Positions 36,600-44,485 of a DNA stretch of 64,000 nt are shown here, piece after piece; positions within the stretch are counted from its first letter, which is position 1, and each line of letters opens with the position of its first letter. Where the stretch lies: positions 1,612,001 to 1,676,000 of the forward strand of contig NZ_CP063203.1 of the NCBI RefSeq assembly GCF_019904255.1, written 5' to 3'. The notes under the pieces are model-generated. The model was not told the origin of the DNA, made no database searches, and was given only the letters and a program-made list of their open reading frames with translations. Position numbers and translations under genes: made by a program. The stretch comes from Marixanthomonas sp. SCSIO 43207. Lineage in GTDB: Bacteria > Bacteroidota > Bacteroidia > Flavobacteriales > Flavobacteriaceae.

Positions 36600-37724
36600 A
36601 TGAAAACGGTCTTTATAGGGTTCTTGCTGTTAGTAGGGGTGTCTGCTGCTGGTCAGCAAACGATACCTTCTAGCATTGAACAGCTGGTTACGGCCCAATT
36701 TGAAAAAGAACACATTCAAAGTGGTATCGTGCACGTATATTCTAAGTCTCGAGGGCTCAACATACAATGGGCCAACAGTAAAGAAGATACGATTACAACC
36801 CACAGTCCTTTTTACACGGCAAGCATCACCAAGTTATTGACAGCAACAGCCATTGGGATATTACAAGACCAAAAGAAGCTGCATTTTGATGATAGCGTAG
36901 CTCAATACCTGCCACCATCCCTTTTGAATAAGCTGCATGTGCTTGACGGTAACGAGTATTCAAATGATATTACCCTTGCGCACCTATTACAACATACCTC
37001 GGGATTGCCCGATTATTTTACAGATACCACGACGGACAACAGTCCTAATGTAATCAATCAATTACTACTAAAGCCCAACAAGGTATGGTCACCGGAGGAG
37101 TTGATACAATTCACAAAAGATAAGATGACGCCTCATTTTAAACCGGGACTTGGGCATTATTATACAGACACAGGCTATGTATTATTGGCCTTGGTGGTTG
37201 AAACGGTAAGCGATATGCCCTTCCATCAATTTTTGCATCGGCACGTATTTCAGCCGTTGGGTATGACTCATTCTTATATCAACTTAAAGTCTACTCCCAT
37301 TGACAAATCCCTTCCTATGGCTGCATTTTATGCCGGCACTCATAAGCTATCGGCTATACCTAGTTTAAGTGCCGATTGGGGTGGAGGCGGTCTGGTGTCA
37401 ACAACCCAAGACCTTATCACCTTTTTTAAAGCCTACCACGCAGATGACCTTCTGCAAAAAGAAACCCGTTTGATGATGCAAAACTGGGTAGATGAAACGG
37501 TGGGGATGCACTATGGTTTTGGCATACGAAAGGTATCTTTTAGCAACCTACTCGATACAGAAACATCCTTACACGTTCTAGGACATAGCGGTAGTACAGC
37601 TTCCTTTTTGTGGTACTGTCCAGAGCTAGACACCTATGTTTCAGGAACCTTAAATCAGTTGGAAGCTTCCAAAAATGCATTACTTTTGGTATATGATATA
37701 CTCCATGTGATAGAAAACAACTAA
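36600..37724 (+). CDS. Secreted class C beta-lactamase-like serine hydrolase
   Basis: I choose the ATG at 36600, which starts a signal peptide (VFIGFLLLVGVSAAGQQ); an upstream ATG at 36546 would overlap the previous gene. The SxxK motif is ASITKLLTA near 75. The Tyr motif reads YTDTGY near 200, not the classical YxN. A LGHSGS motif near 325 replaces KTG. It is a DD-peptidase/esterase-like enzyme acting outside the cytoplasm. Second such enzyme within 3.5 kb; the two are not closely similar. Confidence 0.85.
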   Translation: MKTVFIGFLLLVGVSAAGQQTIPSSIEQLVTAQFEKEHIQSGIVHVYSKSRGLNIQWANSKEDTITTHSPFYTASITKLLTATAIGILQDQKKLHFDDSVAQYLPPSLLNKLHVLDGNEYSNDITLAHLLQHTSGLPDYFTDTTTDNSPNVINQLLLKPNKVWSPEELIQFTKDKMTPHFKPGLGHYYTDTGYVLLALVVETVSDMPFHQFLHRHVFQPLGMTHSYINLKSTPIDKSLPMAAFYAGTHKLSAIPSLSADWGGGGLVSTTQDLITFFKAYHADDLLQKETRLMMQNWVDETVGMHYGFGIRKVSFSNLLDTETSLHVLGHSGSTASFLWYCPELDTYVSGTLNQLEASKNALLLVYDILHVIENN

Positions 37725-37728
37725 CGAT

Positions 37729-38970
37729 ATGAATGCATTTCAAAAACACGCGCTGTGTCTTTCCATTATAGTAGGAGGGATGTGCCACGGATTCCTCGCA
37801 CAAACACTAGAAAAAAAGGAATGGCAAGAAGACCTAAAGGTGTATAAAACCTCTTTGGAAGAAAAACATATAGACCTATACCATTCCATATCGAAAGAAG
37901 CGTTTCAGAAAGAATGGCAAGCCATATATGAGAATGTTGATACAAAAAATGATTTTGAAATCATCTTAGATTTGATGCGTTTAACAAGGCGCATCAACGA
38001 TGGCCATACGGCTATTTCCTTACGAAATAAAGCCCTACATCGTTTTCCTTTCAAACTAAAACAACTAGAAAACAAGTGGTATGTAGTACAAACGTTGCCA
38101 AAACATTCAGATATCTTGAAAAGCAGCTTGGAGTCCATTAACGGCATTCCTATAGATACCATTGCCCAACAAGTGGCAAGCGTAGCGCAGTATGTTGAAA
38201 ACGCCTATTCACTTACGGAAAGGACAGCAAGCTACCTGCCCATTTCAGAATTGCTTTTTCACCTACAGATACTGGATTCCCCTAACAAAGCTAGCTTCCG
38301 TTTCCGAACCCAAACACAAGAAGTTGTAGCGGTTGATCTAGCTGCTATTCCTGCCGATAGTTGGGAAGAACGCATAAAGGCTGAAGTACAGCTAACGATA
38401 CCGGAGCTCACAATACCCGATGACGCTACATCAACGCTATGGTTTGCCCCAATAGCCGGAACAAAAGCGCTTTATATCCAATTTAAAGCGTACCCAACCT
38501 TTGAGGATATGCAGGCATTTGGAGAAGCGGTGGTTGCTTACATTCAGCAACACAACTTGCAGCGATTGATTATCGATATGCGAGAAAACGGAGGAGGGGA
38601 TTTATATGTAGGTATCGTTCTGGCATATGCACTCAATCTTGCCGACTCCATCGATTGGAAAGATGGCGTGTATGTACTCACAAGTAACAAAACCTTCTCT
38701 GCAGCAACTAGCAATGCCGCCCTTTTTAATCAACTGTTACACGCTACTCTGGTAGGGCAGCCTACAGGCTCCAATCCTAACGGGTATCAAGATATGGATA
38801 GCGTCACGTTGCCACATTCTAATCTGGTACTTACCTATTCCAAAAGACTGTTTACCCTTTCCAATCAACCCAATACCGCACTGCAACCGGACATCCCAGT
38901 GTATCAAAAGCATAGTGATTTTGTAAACAATATCGATACGGTACTTCACGTATTGACACAACGGTTGTAA
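37729..38970 (+). CDS. S41-like (tail-specific protease-type) exported protein
   Basis: The 413-residue protein has a signal peptide (about 8-26), a helical N-terminal domain like that of S41 peptidases (EKHIDLYHSIS), and a C-terminal S41 fold with IDMRENGGG near 282-290 and a catalytic-Ser-like TFSAATSNA near 323-331. No PDZ domain is obvious, but the SLESINGIPIDTIAQQV stretch could be the PDZ remnant. It starts 4 bp after the previous gene stop and ends the operon before the repeat block. Confidence 0.8.
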   Translation: MNAFQKHALCLSIIVGGMCHGFLAQTLEKKEWQEDLKVYKTSLEEKHIDLYHSISKEAFQKEWQAIYENVDTKNDFEIILDLMRLTRRINDGHTAISLRNKALHRFPFKLKQLENKWYVVQTLPKHSDILKSSLESINGIPIDTIAQQVASVAQYVENAYSLTERTASYLPISELLFHLQILDSPNKASFRFRTQTQEVVAVDLAAIPADSWEERIKAEVQLTIPELTIPDDATSTLWFAPIAGTKALYIQFKAYPTFEDMQAFGEAVVAYIQQHNLQRLIIDMRENGGGDLYVGIVLAYALNLADSIDWKDGVYVLTSNKTFSAATSNAALFNQLLHATLVGQPTGSNPNGYQDMDSVTLPHSNLVLTYSKRLFTLSNQPNTALQPDIPVYQKHSDFVNNIDTVLHVLTQRL

Positions 38971-39060
38971 ATAAACGATTAGCACCACCTGAAAACTCCC
39001 CCCTTGAGGGGTTACGGGGATGTCCACGCCTAGCCAGCTGTCATTCCGAAGCTGCCCCTT

Positions 39061-39614
39061 GTCATTCCGAAGGAGGCACGACTGAGGAATCTATGGTTGG
39101 ACACTCAGTATATTAGATTGTTAGTAGGTTGGATTAGTATAAGTTTTTCACTACCCACTACTCAAAAGATTCTTCCCTTCGCTGCGCTGCGTTCAGAATG
39201 ACAATCGAACTGTTATTCCGAAGCTGCCCCTTGTCATTCCGAAGGAGGCACGACTGAGGAATCTTTAGTTTGATTGTAGGGTATTAGATTGTTAGTAGGT
39301 TAGATTAGTATAAGCATTTTTTACTACTCAAAAGTAAACATAAACCGTCTGGTCGAGTGAATTTGAAGACGCGACAGCAGGCTTTAAATTTGTATCGAGA
39401 CCTGTTTAATTCGTTCTCGATACATGTTTCGGTTCCGCTATCGCTTCACTGAAAAATACTCGAACTGACAGTGGTTGGTTATTATTGTGTTGGTCGAACA
39501 CCCCTAAAGTCCCCTCAAGGGGACATGAAAAGACTCCCCCCTTGAGGGGGCTACGGGGGGTGTACAACCAATTCTAGTAAACTGTCATTACGAAGGAGGC
39601 ACGACTGAGGAATC
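39061..39614. repeat. Three copies of a 32-bp dispersed repeat
   Basis: A 32-bp unit beginning GTCATTCCGAAGGAGGCACG and ending CTGAGGAATCT occurs at 39061-39092, 39233-39264 and 39583-39614 (the last with one change, GTCATTACG). Copies two and three continue into a longer shared segment (separate entry). Repeats of this sort are scattered through flavobacterial genomes. Confidence 0.85.
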
Positions 39615-39950
39615 TTTAGTTTGATTGTAGGGTATTAGATTGTTAGTAGGTTGGATTAGTATAAGTTTTTCACTACTCACAAGTAAACATAAACCGTCTG
39701 GTCGAGTGGATTTGAAAACGCGACAGCAGGATTCAAATATGTATCGAGACCTGTTGCACACATTGGTTCTCGATACATGTTTCTGTTCCGCTATCGCTCC
39801 ACCAAAAAACACTCGAACTGACAGTGGTTGGTTATTCATAGATGAAGAGAACATCCCTAAAGCCCTACTTCGATACACTCAGCACAGGCTCTTTAGAGGA
39901 CATGAAAAGACTCCCCCCTTGAGGGGGGAATGGGGGGGTGTAACAGGTGT
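39233..39950. repeat. Imperfect tandem duplication, about 350 bp per unit
   Basis: Two diverged copies, about 39233-39562 and 39583-39950, share the 32-bp repeat, the stretch with TTAGATTGTTAGTAGGTT, the run AAACATAAACCGTCTGGTCG, a CGACAGCAGG / TTCTCGATACATG segment, and an end marked by CCCCTTGAGGGG palindromes (also at 38998-39011, 39511-39522, 39535-39550, 39913-39928). A partial copy precedes them at about 39040-39210. Such blocks foster recombination; here they abut the defence island. Confidence 0.75.
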
Positions 39951-39989
39951 GCTTTATAAAGATTCCTTATATTATATATACTATATATA

Positions 39990-40022
39990 CGCTATAAACA
40001 CGCTATACATACGCTATAAATA
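39990..40022. repeat. Three 11-bp tandem repeats
   Basis: CGCTATAAACA, CGCTATACATA and CGCTATAAATA follow each other from 39990 to 40022, with a decayed CAATATAAAG after them and an AT-only run (TATATACTATATATA) before. A short minisatellite at the edge of the repeat block. Confidence 0.75.
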
Positions 40023-40280
40023 CAATATAAAGTAGCTTTTACCTAATATATAGTAGATAGTTTTAACATCCCTATATAGACTGGAAAAAGTCGTGGGTAA
40101 TAGATGCGAATGCCACCTATACGATACGATTAAACAAACAACTACTTTTTTATCTATCATTTTTTTTATAGTTGTAATTTGCTGAGGTTGTATTGGTTAA
40201 TAGACAGTTATGTATGCAGCTATGCCATCAAGCCACTTGAAATTATATTTTGATGCAACGAATTTTCGCTGAAATACTTT

Positions 40281-40288
40281 ATATTTGG
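40281..40288 (+). promoter_or_regulatory. Candidate -7 box of the hsdM operon (TATATTTG)
   Basis: TATATTTG matches TAnnTTTG exactly. It is 132 bp upstream of hsdM. No well-spaced TTTG -33 is visible. Downstream, GGTTTTC (40348-40354) and GAAAACC (40391-40397) form a 7-bp inverted repeat in what would be the leader. Confidence 0.35.
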
Positions 40289-40419
40289 AAGAATACTCCC
40301 CTTTTTAGGCAAGATTCATACGATGAGTTTTTATGGAATAACTTTAAGGTTTTCCATACTCGTATTGTTTAAGCTTATTTTATTTTTACTGAAAACCATA
40401 AAACTTACTTCATACTTAT

Positions 40420-42768
40420 ATGAACAAAACCTCCCACAATAAATTAGTAGCCTTCATTTGGTCTATTGCAGACGATTGTCTTCGAGATGTTTACGTACGT
40501 GGTAAATACCGCGACGTTATTTTACCAATGATTGTTTTACGCAGATTAGACGCACTTTTAGAACCTACCAAAGAGGCTGTTTTAGAAGAACTCGCGTTTC
40601 AACGTGATGAAGCCGGCTTTACCGAATGGGATGAAAACGGACTACGAGATGCATCTGGCTATGTGTTTTACAATACCAGTAAATGGACATTGCAACAGTT
40701 AAAAGATACCGCTACCAATAGCGCACAGATATTACAAGCTAATTTTGAAGATTACTTGAATGGTTTTAGTCCTAATGTGAAGGAAATCATAGAGAAATTC
40801 AAACTGCGCAGTCAAGTACGTCATATGGCAAGCAAAGATGTATTGCTAGATGTGTTAGAAAAATTCACTTCGCCATACATCAACCTCACACCTTTTGAAA
40901 AGGAAGACCCAGAAGGCAGAAAATTACCTGCACTATCTAATTTAGGTATGGGGTATGTTTTTGAAGAACTCATTAGAAAGTTCAACGAAGAAAACAACGA
41001 AGAAGCTGGGGAACACTTTACACCTCGTGAAGTGATTGATTTAATGACACACATTATTTTCGACCCGATTAAAGACAATTTACCACCGGTAATGACCATT
41101 TACGATCCTGCTTGTGGTTCTGGTGGAATGTTAACCGAAAGCCAAAACTTTATCAAAGATGAAGAAGGGAGTATACGTGCGATGGGCGATGTCTATTTAT
41201 TCGGGAAAGAAATCAACGACGAAACCTACGCCATTTGTAAATCTGATATGATGATTAAAGGCAACGATCCAGCCAACATACGTGTAGGTTCTACCTTATC
41301 TACCGATGAATTTGCAGGTAAAAGCTTCGATTTTATGCTCTCTAATCCGCCTTACGGAAAATCCTGGAGTAGTGAAAAAAAGTACATTAAAGATGGCAAA
41401 GACGTTATTGACGAACGTTTTAAAATTCAACTCAAAAATTATTGGGGCGTTTTAGAAGAGGTAGATGCCGTACCACGTTCTAGCGATGGGCAATTACTGT
41501 TTTTAATGGAAATGGTCTCTAAAATGAAACCTCTACACCAAAGCGCAACAGGTACACGTATTGCCTCTGTGCATAATGGGAGTAGCTTGTTTACAGGCGA
41601 TGCAGGTGGTGGCGAAAGCAACATACGCCGTTACATAATAGAAAACGATCGGTTAGAAGCAATTGTGCAACTACCCAACAACCTGTTTTACAACACAGGC
41701 ATTACCACCTATATCTGGATTTTAAGCAACAACAAAGCCGCACACCGTAAAGGTAAAGTACAACTCATTGATGCCAATGCTTTGTATAAAAAACTACGCA
41801 AAAACTTAGGAAACAAAAATTGCGAACTCACACCAGAACACATTACTGAAATCGTCAACTGCTATACAAATTTAGAAACCAAAGAAGCCGAAGGAGAAGA
41901 AACATTAGCGGCACAAGTATTTGATAATACCGATTTTGGCTATTACAAAGCCACTATAGAACGCCCAAAACGTTTAAAGGCACAGTTTACCAACGCGCGT
42001 GTAGAGACTTTACGTTACGATAGCCGTTTGCTAGAGCCTATGCAATGGGCATATCAAGAATTTGGTGAGGCTATTTACACCCATACCGCACAGTACAAAG
42101 ACCAAATTTTAGAATGGTGTGAAGCACAAGATTTAAATCTGTCTTCTGCCCATAAAACCAAACTCACAAAAAAGGACACTTGGCAAAAACATTTGGCATT
42201 GGTAACCGCTGCCAAAGCCTTACAAAATGTATTTGGCGATAAGGAATATACCGACTTTAATGTATTTGTAGAAGACATAGATGCCGAATTAAAAGCCCAA
42301 AGTCTAAAACTAAGTGCTAGCGAGAAAAAAGCCATTTTAAATGCGGTGAGTTGGTACGATGCCGAAGCCGAAAAAGTCATTAAAAAAACCGTAAAACTTA
42401 CTGGCGATAAACTTGCTCAACTTTTACAACATTTAGATTGCGAAGAAGCCGACTTACCAGACTTTGGGTATTACCCAACTGAAAGAGCAGGACAGTACAT
42501 CACTTACGAAACCGAAAGCGACCTACGCGACACCGAAAACGTACCGCTAAAAGATAACATACACAGCTACTTTAAACGCGAAGTACAGCCACACGTACCC
42601 GAAGCTTGGATTAATTTAGACGCCACCAAAATTGGGTATGAAATTAGCTTTAACAAATACTTTTACAAGCATATACCTTTACGAAGTATAGAAGCCGTCA
42701 CTGCCGATATTTTGGAGCTAGAACAACAAAGCGATGGTTTAATTGCAGATATTTTAAACTTAGCCTAA
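40420..42768 (+). CDS. hsdM: Type I restriction-modification DNA methyltransferase subunit (HsdM)
   Basis: The 782-residue N6-adenine methyltransferase has the HsdM N-terminal domain (about 1-160, DVYVRGKYRDVILPMIVLRRLD), the SAM motif DPACGSGGML at about 229-238, the catalytic NPPYG at about 309-313, and a long C-terminal extension (from about 500) typical of the larger HsdM group. With HsdS it modifies adenines in a bipartite target and protects host DNA. The stop overlaps hsdS by one base. Codon use has more G/C than the NTPase gene downstream. Confidence 0.95.
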   Translation: MNKTSHNKLVAFIWSIADDCLRDVYVRGKYRDVILPMIVLRRLDALLEPTKEAVLEELAFQRDEAGFTEWDENGLRDASGYVFYNTSKWTLQQLKDTATNSAQILQANFEDYLNGFSPNVKEIIEKFKLRSQVRHMASKDVLLDVLEKFTSPYINLTPFEKEDPEGRKLPALSNLGMGYVFEELIRKFNEENNEEAGEHFTPREVIDLMTHIIFDPIKDNLPPVMTIYDPACGSGGMLTESQNFIKDEEGSIRAMGDVYLFGKEINDETYAICKSDMMIKGNDPANIRVGSTLSTDEFAGKSFDFMLSNPPYGKSWSSEKKYIKDGKDVIDERFKIQLKNYWGVLEEVDAVPRSSDGQLLFLMEMVSKMKPLHQSATGTRIASVHNGSSLFTGDAGGGESNIRRYIIENDRLEAIVQLPNNLFYNTGITTYIWILSNNKAAHRKGKVQLIDANALYKKLRKNLGNKNCELTPEHITEIVNCYTNLETKEAEGEETLAAQVFDNTDFGYYKATIERPKRLKAQFTNARVETLRYDSRLLEPMQWAYQEFGEAIYTHTAQYKDQILEWCEAQDLNLSSAHKTKLTKKDTWQKHLALVTAAKALQNVFGDKEYTDFNVFVEDIDAELKAQSLKLSASEKKAILNAVSWYDAEAEKVIKKTVKLTGDKLAQLLQHLDCEEADLPDFGYYPTERAGQYITYETESDLRDTENVPLKDNIHSYFKREVQPHVPEAWINLDATKIGYEISFNKYFYKHIPLRSIEAVTADILELEQQSDGLIADILNLA

Positions 42769-44123
42769 TGGTAGAAACGGAAATTAAAATACAGCGTTAC
42801 GAGAGTTATAAAGACTCTGGTGTAGAATGGTTAGGTGAAATTCCTGAGCATTGGGAAACAAGAAGAATTAAATATATTTTCAATGAGATAAATGAAAGAA
42901 GTGAAGATGGAAATGAAGATTTATTGTCTGTCTCTCAATATACAGGAGTAACAAATAAAAGTGATAAAGTTGAAGCAGGTGGTATGCTTACAAATGCTGA
43001 AACATTAGAAGGATATAAAAAAGTAGCAAAGGGTGATTTAGTTAGTAATATTATGCTTGCTTGGAATGGAAGTCTAGGGTTTTCGCCATTTAATGGAATA
43101 ACTAGTCCAGCTTATTCTATTTATAGAATTTATGGCGAAAACGATAATCGATATTTTCATTATTTATTGAGAACAGAACTATATAAAGCTGAGTTTAAAA
43201 GAAATTCTTCTGGTGTAATTGAAAGTAGATTACGTTTGTATACCGATGATTTTTTTAAAATAGAAGCAATCCTTCCACCACTCCCAGAACAAACCGCCAT
43301 TGCCCAATTTTTAGACGACAAAACCACCAAAATAGACCAAGCGATTGCCATAAAACAGCAACAAATAGCCCTATTAAAAGAACGTAAACAAATCCTCATA
43401 CACAAAGCAGTAACTCGTGGTGTGCCCAAGCGTCATCCTGAACTTGATTCAGGATCTCATCCTGTAAAACTAAAAGACGCTGGTGTAGAATGGATAGGCG
43501 AGATTCCTGAGCATTGGGAGGTTGCTTCAGTAAAATATATTTTAGAAATCCCGATAACAGATGGACCACATACAACACCCCAATTATATGAAGTTGGAAT
43601 ACCTTTTATTTCAGCTGAAGCAATTAAAAATGGAAAAATTGACTTTAATAAAAAACGTGGTTTTATTTCTGAAAAGGATCATCAGCTTTTTTGCTTAAAA
43701 TATAAACCTAAAAGAAATGATATTTATATGGTAAAATCTGGAGCAACTACGGGAAATATAGCAATGGTTAATACAGATGAAGAGTTTAGTATTTGGTCAC
43801 CATTAGCTGTTTTTAGAACAAACAATGACCGAATGTTACCAAGTTTTTTATACAACTTTCTGGAATCTCAAGCATTCAAAAAGGGAGTAGAATTAAGTTG
43901 GAGCTTTGGTACGCAACAAAATATAGGTATGGGAGTTCTTTCTAATTTGCCAATATCGATTCCACCACTTTCCGAGCAAAAAGAAATCGCCAACTATATA
44001 GAAACGGCATCGGCTAAAATAGAAAACGCCATCAACCTAAAAGAGCAAGAAATAAGCAAGCTACAAGAGTATAAAAGTAGTCTCATCAATAGTGTGGTAA
44101 CGGGTAAGGTTAAAGTATTATAA
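42768..44123 (+). CDS. hsdS: Type I restriction specificity subunit (HsdS)
   Basis: The 451-residue subunit has two target-recognition domains, each starting with the same motif GVEW(L/I)GEIPEHWE (about 18-30 and 234-246), and two conserved helical spacers (PPLPEQTAIAQFLDDKT near 170 and PPLSEQKEIANYI near 405). It sets the DNA sequence read by both the methylase and the nuclease. Between the first spacer and second TRD lies an unusual insertion KRHPELDSGSHP encoded by a palindromic repeat (see finding). TRDs are AT-rich and unlike the spacers, as usual for recombining hsdS. Confidence 0.93.
   Translation: MVETEIKIQRYESYKDSGVEWLGEIPEHWETRRIKYIFNEINERSEDGNEDLLSVSQYTGVTNKSDKVEAGGMLTNAETLEGYKKVAKGDLVSNIMLAWNGSLGFSPFNGITSPAYSIYRIYGENDNRYFHYLLRTELYKAEFKRNSSGVIESRLRLYTDDFFKIEAILPPLPEQTAIAQFLDDKTTKIDQAIAIKQQQIALLKERKQILIHKAVTRGVPKRHPELDSGSHPVKLKDAGVEWIGEIPEHWEVASVKYILEIPITDGPHTTPQLYEVGIPFISAEAIKNGKIDFNKKRGFISEKDHQLFCLKYKPKRNDIYMVKSGATTGNIAMVNTDEEFSIWSPLAVFRTNNDRMLPSFLYNFLESQAFKKGVELSWSFGTQQNIGMGVLSNLPISIPPLSEQKEIANYIETASAKIENAINLKEQEISKLQEYKSSLINSVVTGKVKVL
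43435..43455. repeat. Palindromic repeat inside the hsdS coding region
   Basis: ATCCTGAA (43435-43442) and TTCAGGAT (43448-43455) form a perfect 8-bp stem over CTTGA. The translated product HPELDSGSH is the known coding readout of this family of bacterial palindromic repeats. It sits in the linker between the two HsdS half-molecules, where extra residues are tolerated. Confidence 0.7.
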
Positions 44124-44125
44124 TT

Positions 44126-44485
44126 ATGTGGAGAAAAATAATTGCTTGGTTAATAAGAAGAAAATGGTTTTACAGAATTGTAGGTTTTGGGGCTTTTACC
44201 TTCTTAATTTTCGAACTGAATTTACCCAAATTACCACAAGAAGCCATTCCAGATTATTTAAAAATAGAAGAATCGTATGGCCCAATTGCAAAGACTGTTC
44301 TTGGATATATTGTAGACAGATTCGCTGGCGGCACAAATTATTGGAATGTGGCAATTACATTTATCCTTGTTGTTTATTGCTTATATCTAGAGAAACAAAG
44401 ATTTGAAAGTAAGGGTAAAACTTTTAATTTCTTTGGAATTTTTCAAAACATCAATCAAACAATTAATGAAAATGAAGAAGATTAG
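44126..44485 (+). CDS. Small two-TM protein with C-terminal amyloid-type motif (putative BASS effector)
   Basis: The 119-residue protein has a basic N-terminus (WRKIIAWLIRRKW), two predicted membrane helices (about 16-32 and 72-88) and a C-terminal tail with FFGIFQNINQTIN at 102-114. The next protein begins with FFGLFQFINQTYN. Bacterial amyloid-signalling (BASS) systems keep the same short motif at the effector C-terminus and at the N-terminus of an adjacent NLR-like NTPase, which nucleates the effector. A membrane effector would kill or dampen the cell by disturbing the membrane. Motif identity is seen; the mechanism is inferred. It starts 2 bp after hsdS. Confidence 0.7.
   Translation: MWRKIIAWLIRRKWFYRIVGFGAFTFLIFELNLPKLPQEAIPDYLKIEESYGPIAKTVLGYIVDRFAGGTNYWNVAITFILVVYCLYLEKQRFESKGKTFNFFGIFQNINQTINENEED

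Larger units (their letters stand above)
38971..40419. other. Gene-free repeat region between hydrolase operon and defence island
   Basis: About 1.45 kb without a credible gene. 38985-39950 is a mosaic of dispersed repeats (separate entries), 39990-40022 a short tandem repeat, and the last 380 bp are AT-rich and hold the putative hsdM promoter. Short frames inside the repeats are fragments of repeat sequence, not genes. Confidence 0.7.

Noticed and set aside
39588-40035. Open frames on both strands inside the repeat block (about 96 and 131 codons)
   Set aside because: They consist of repeat sequence, have no relatives in recognisable families, and overlap each other on opposite strands.
44403-44465. 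Longer start for the STAND NTPase
   Set aside because: The extra 21 residues lie inside the coding region of the upstream gene, whose C-terminal motif is itself meaningful. The ATG at 44466 puts the shared motif at the very N-terminus.
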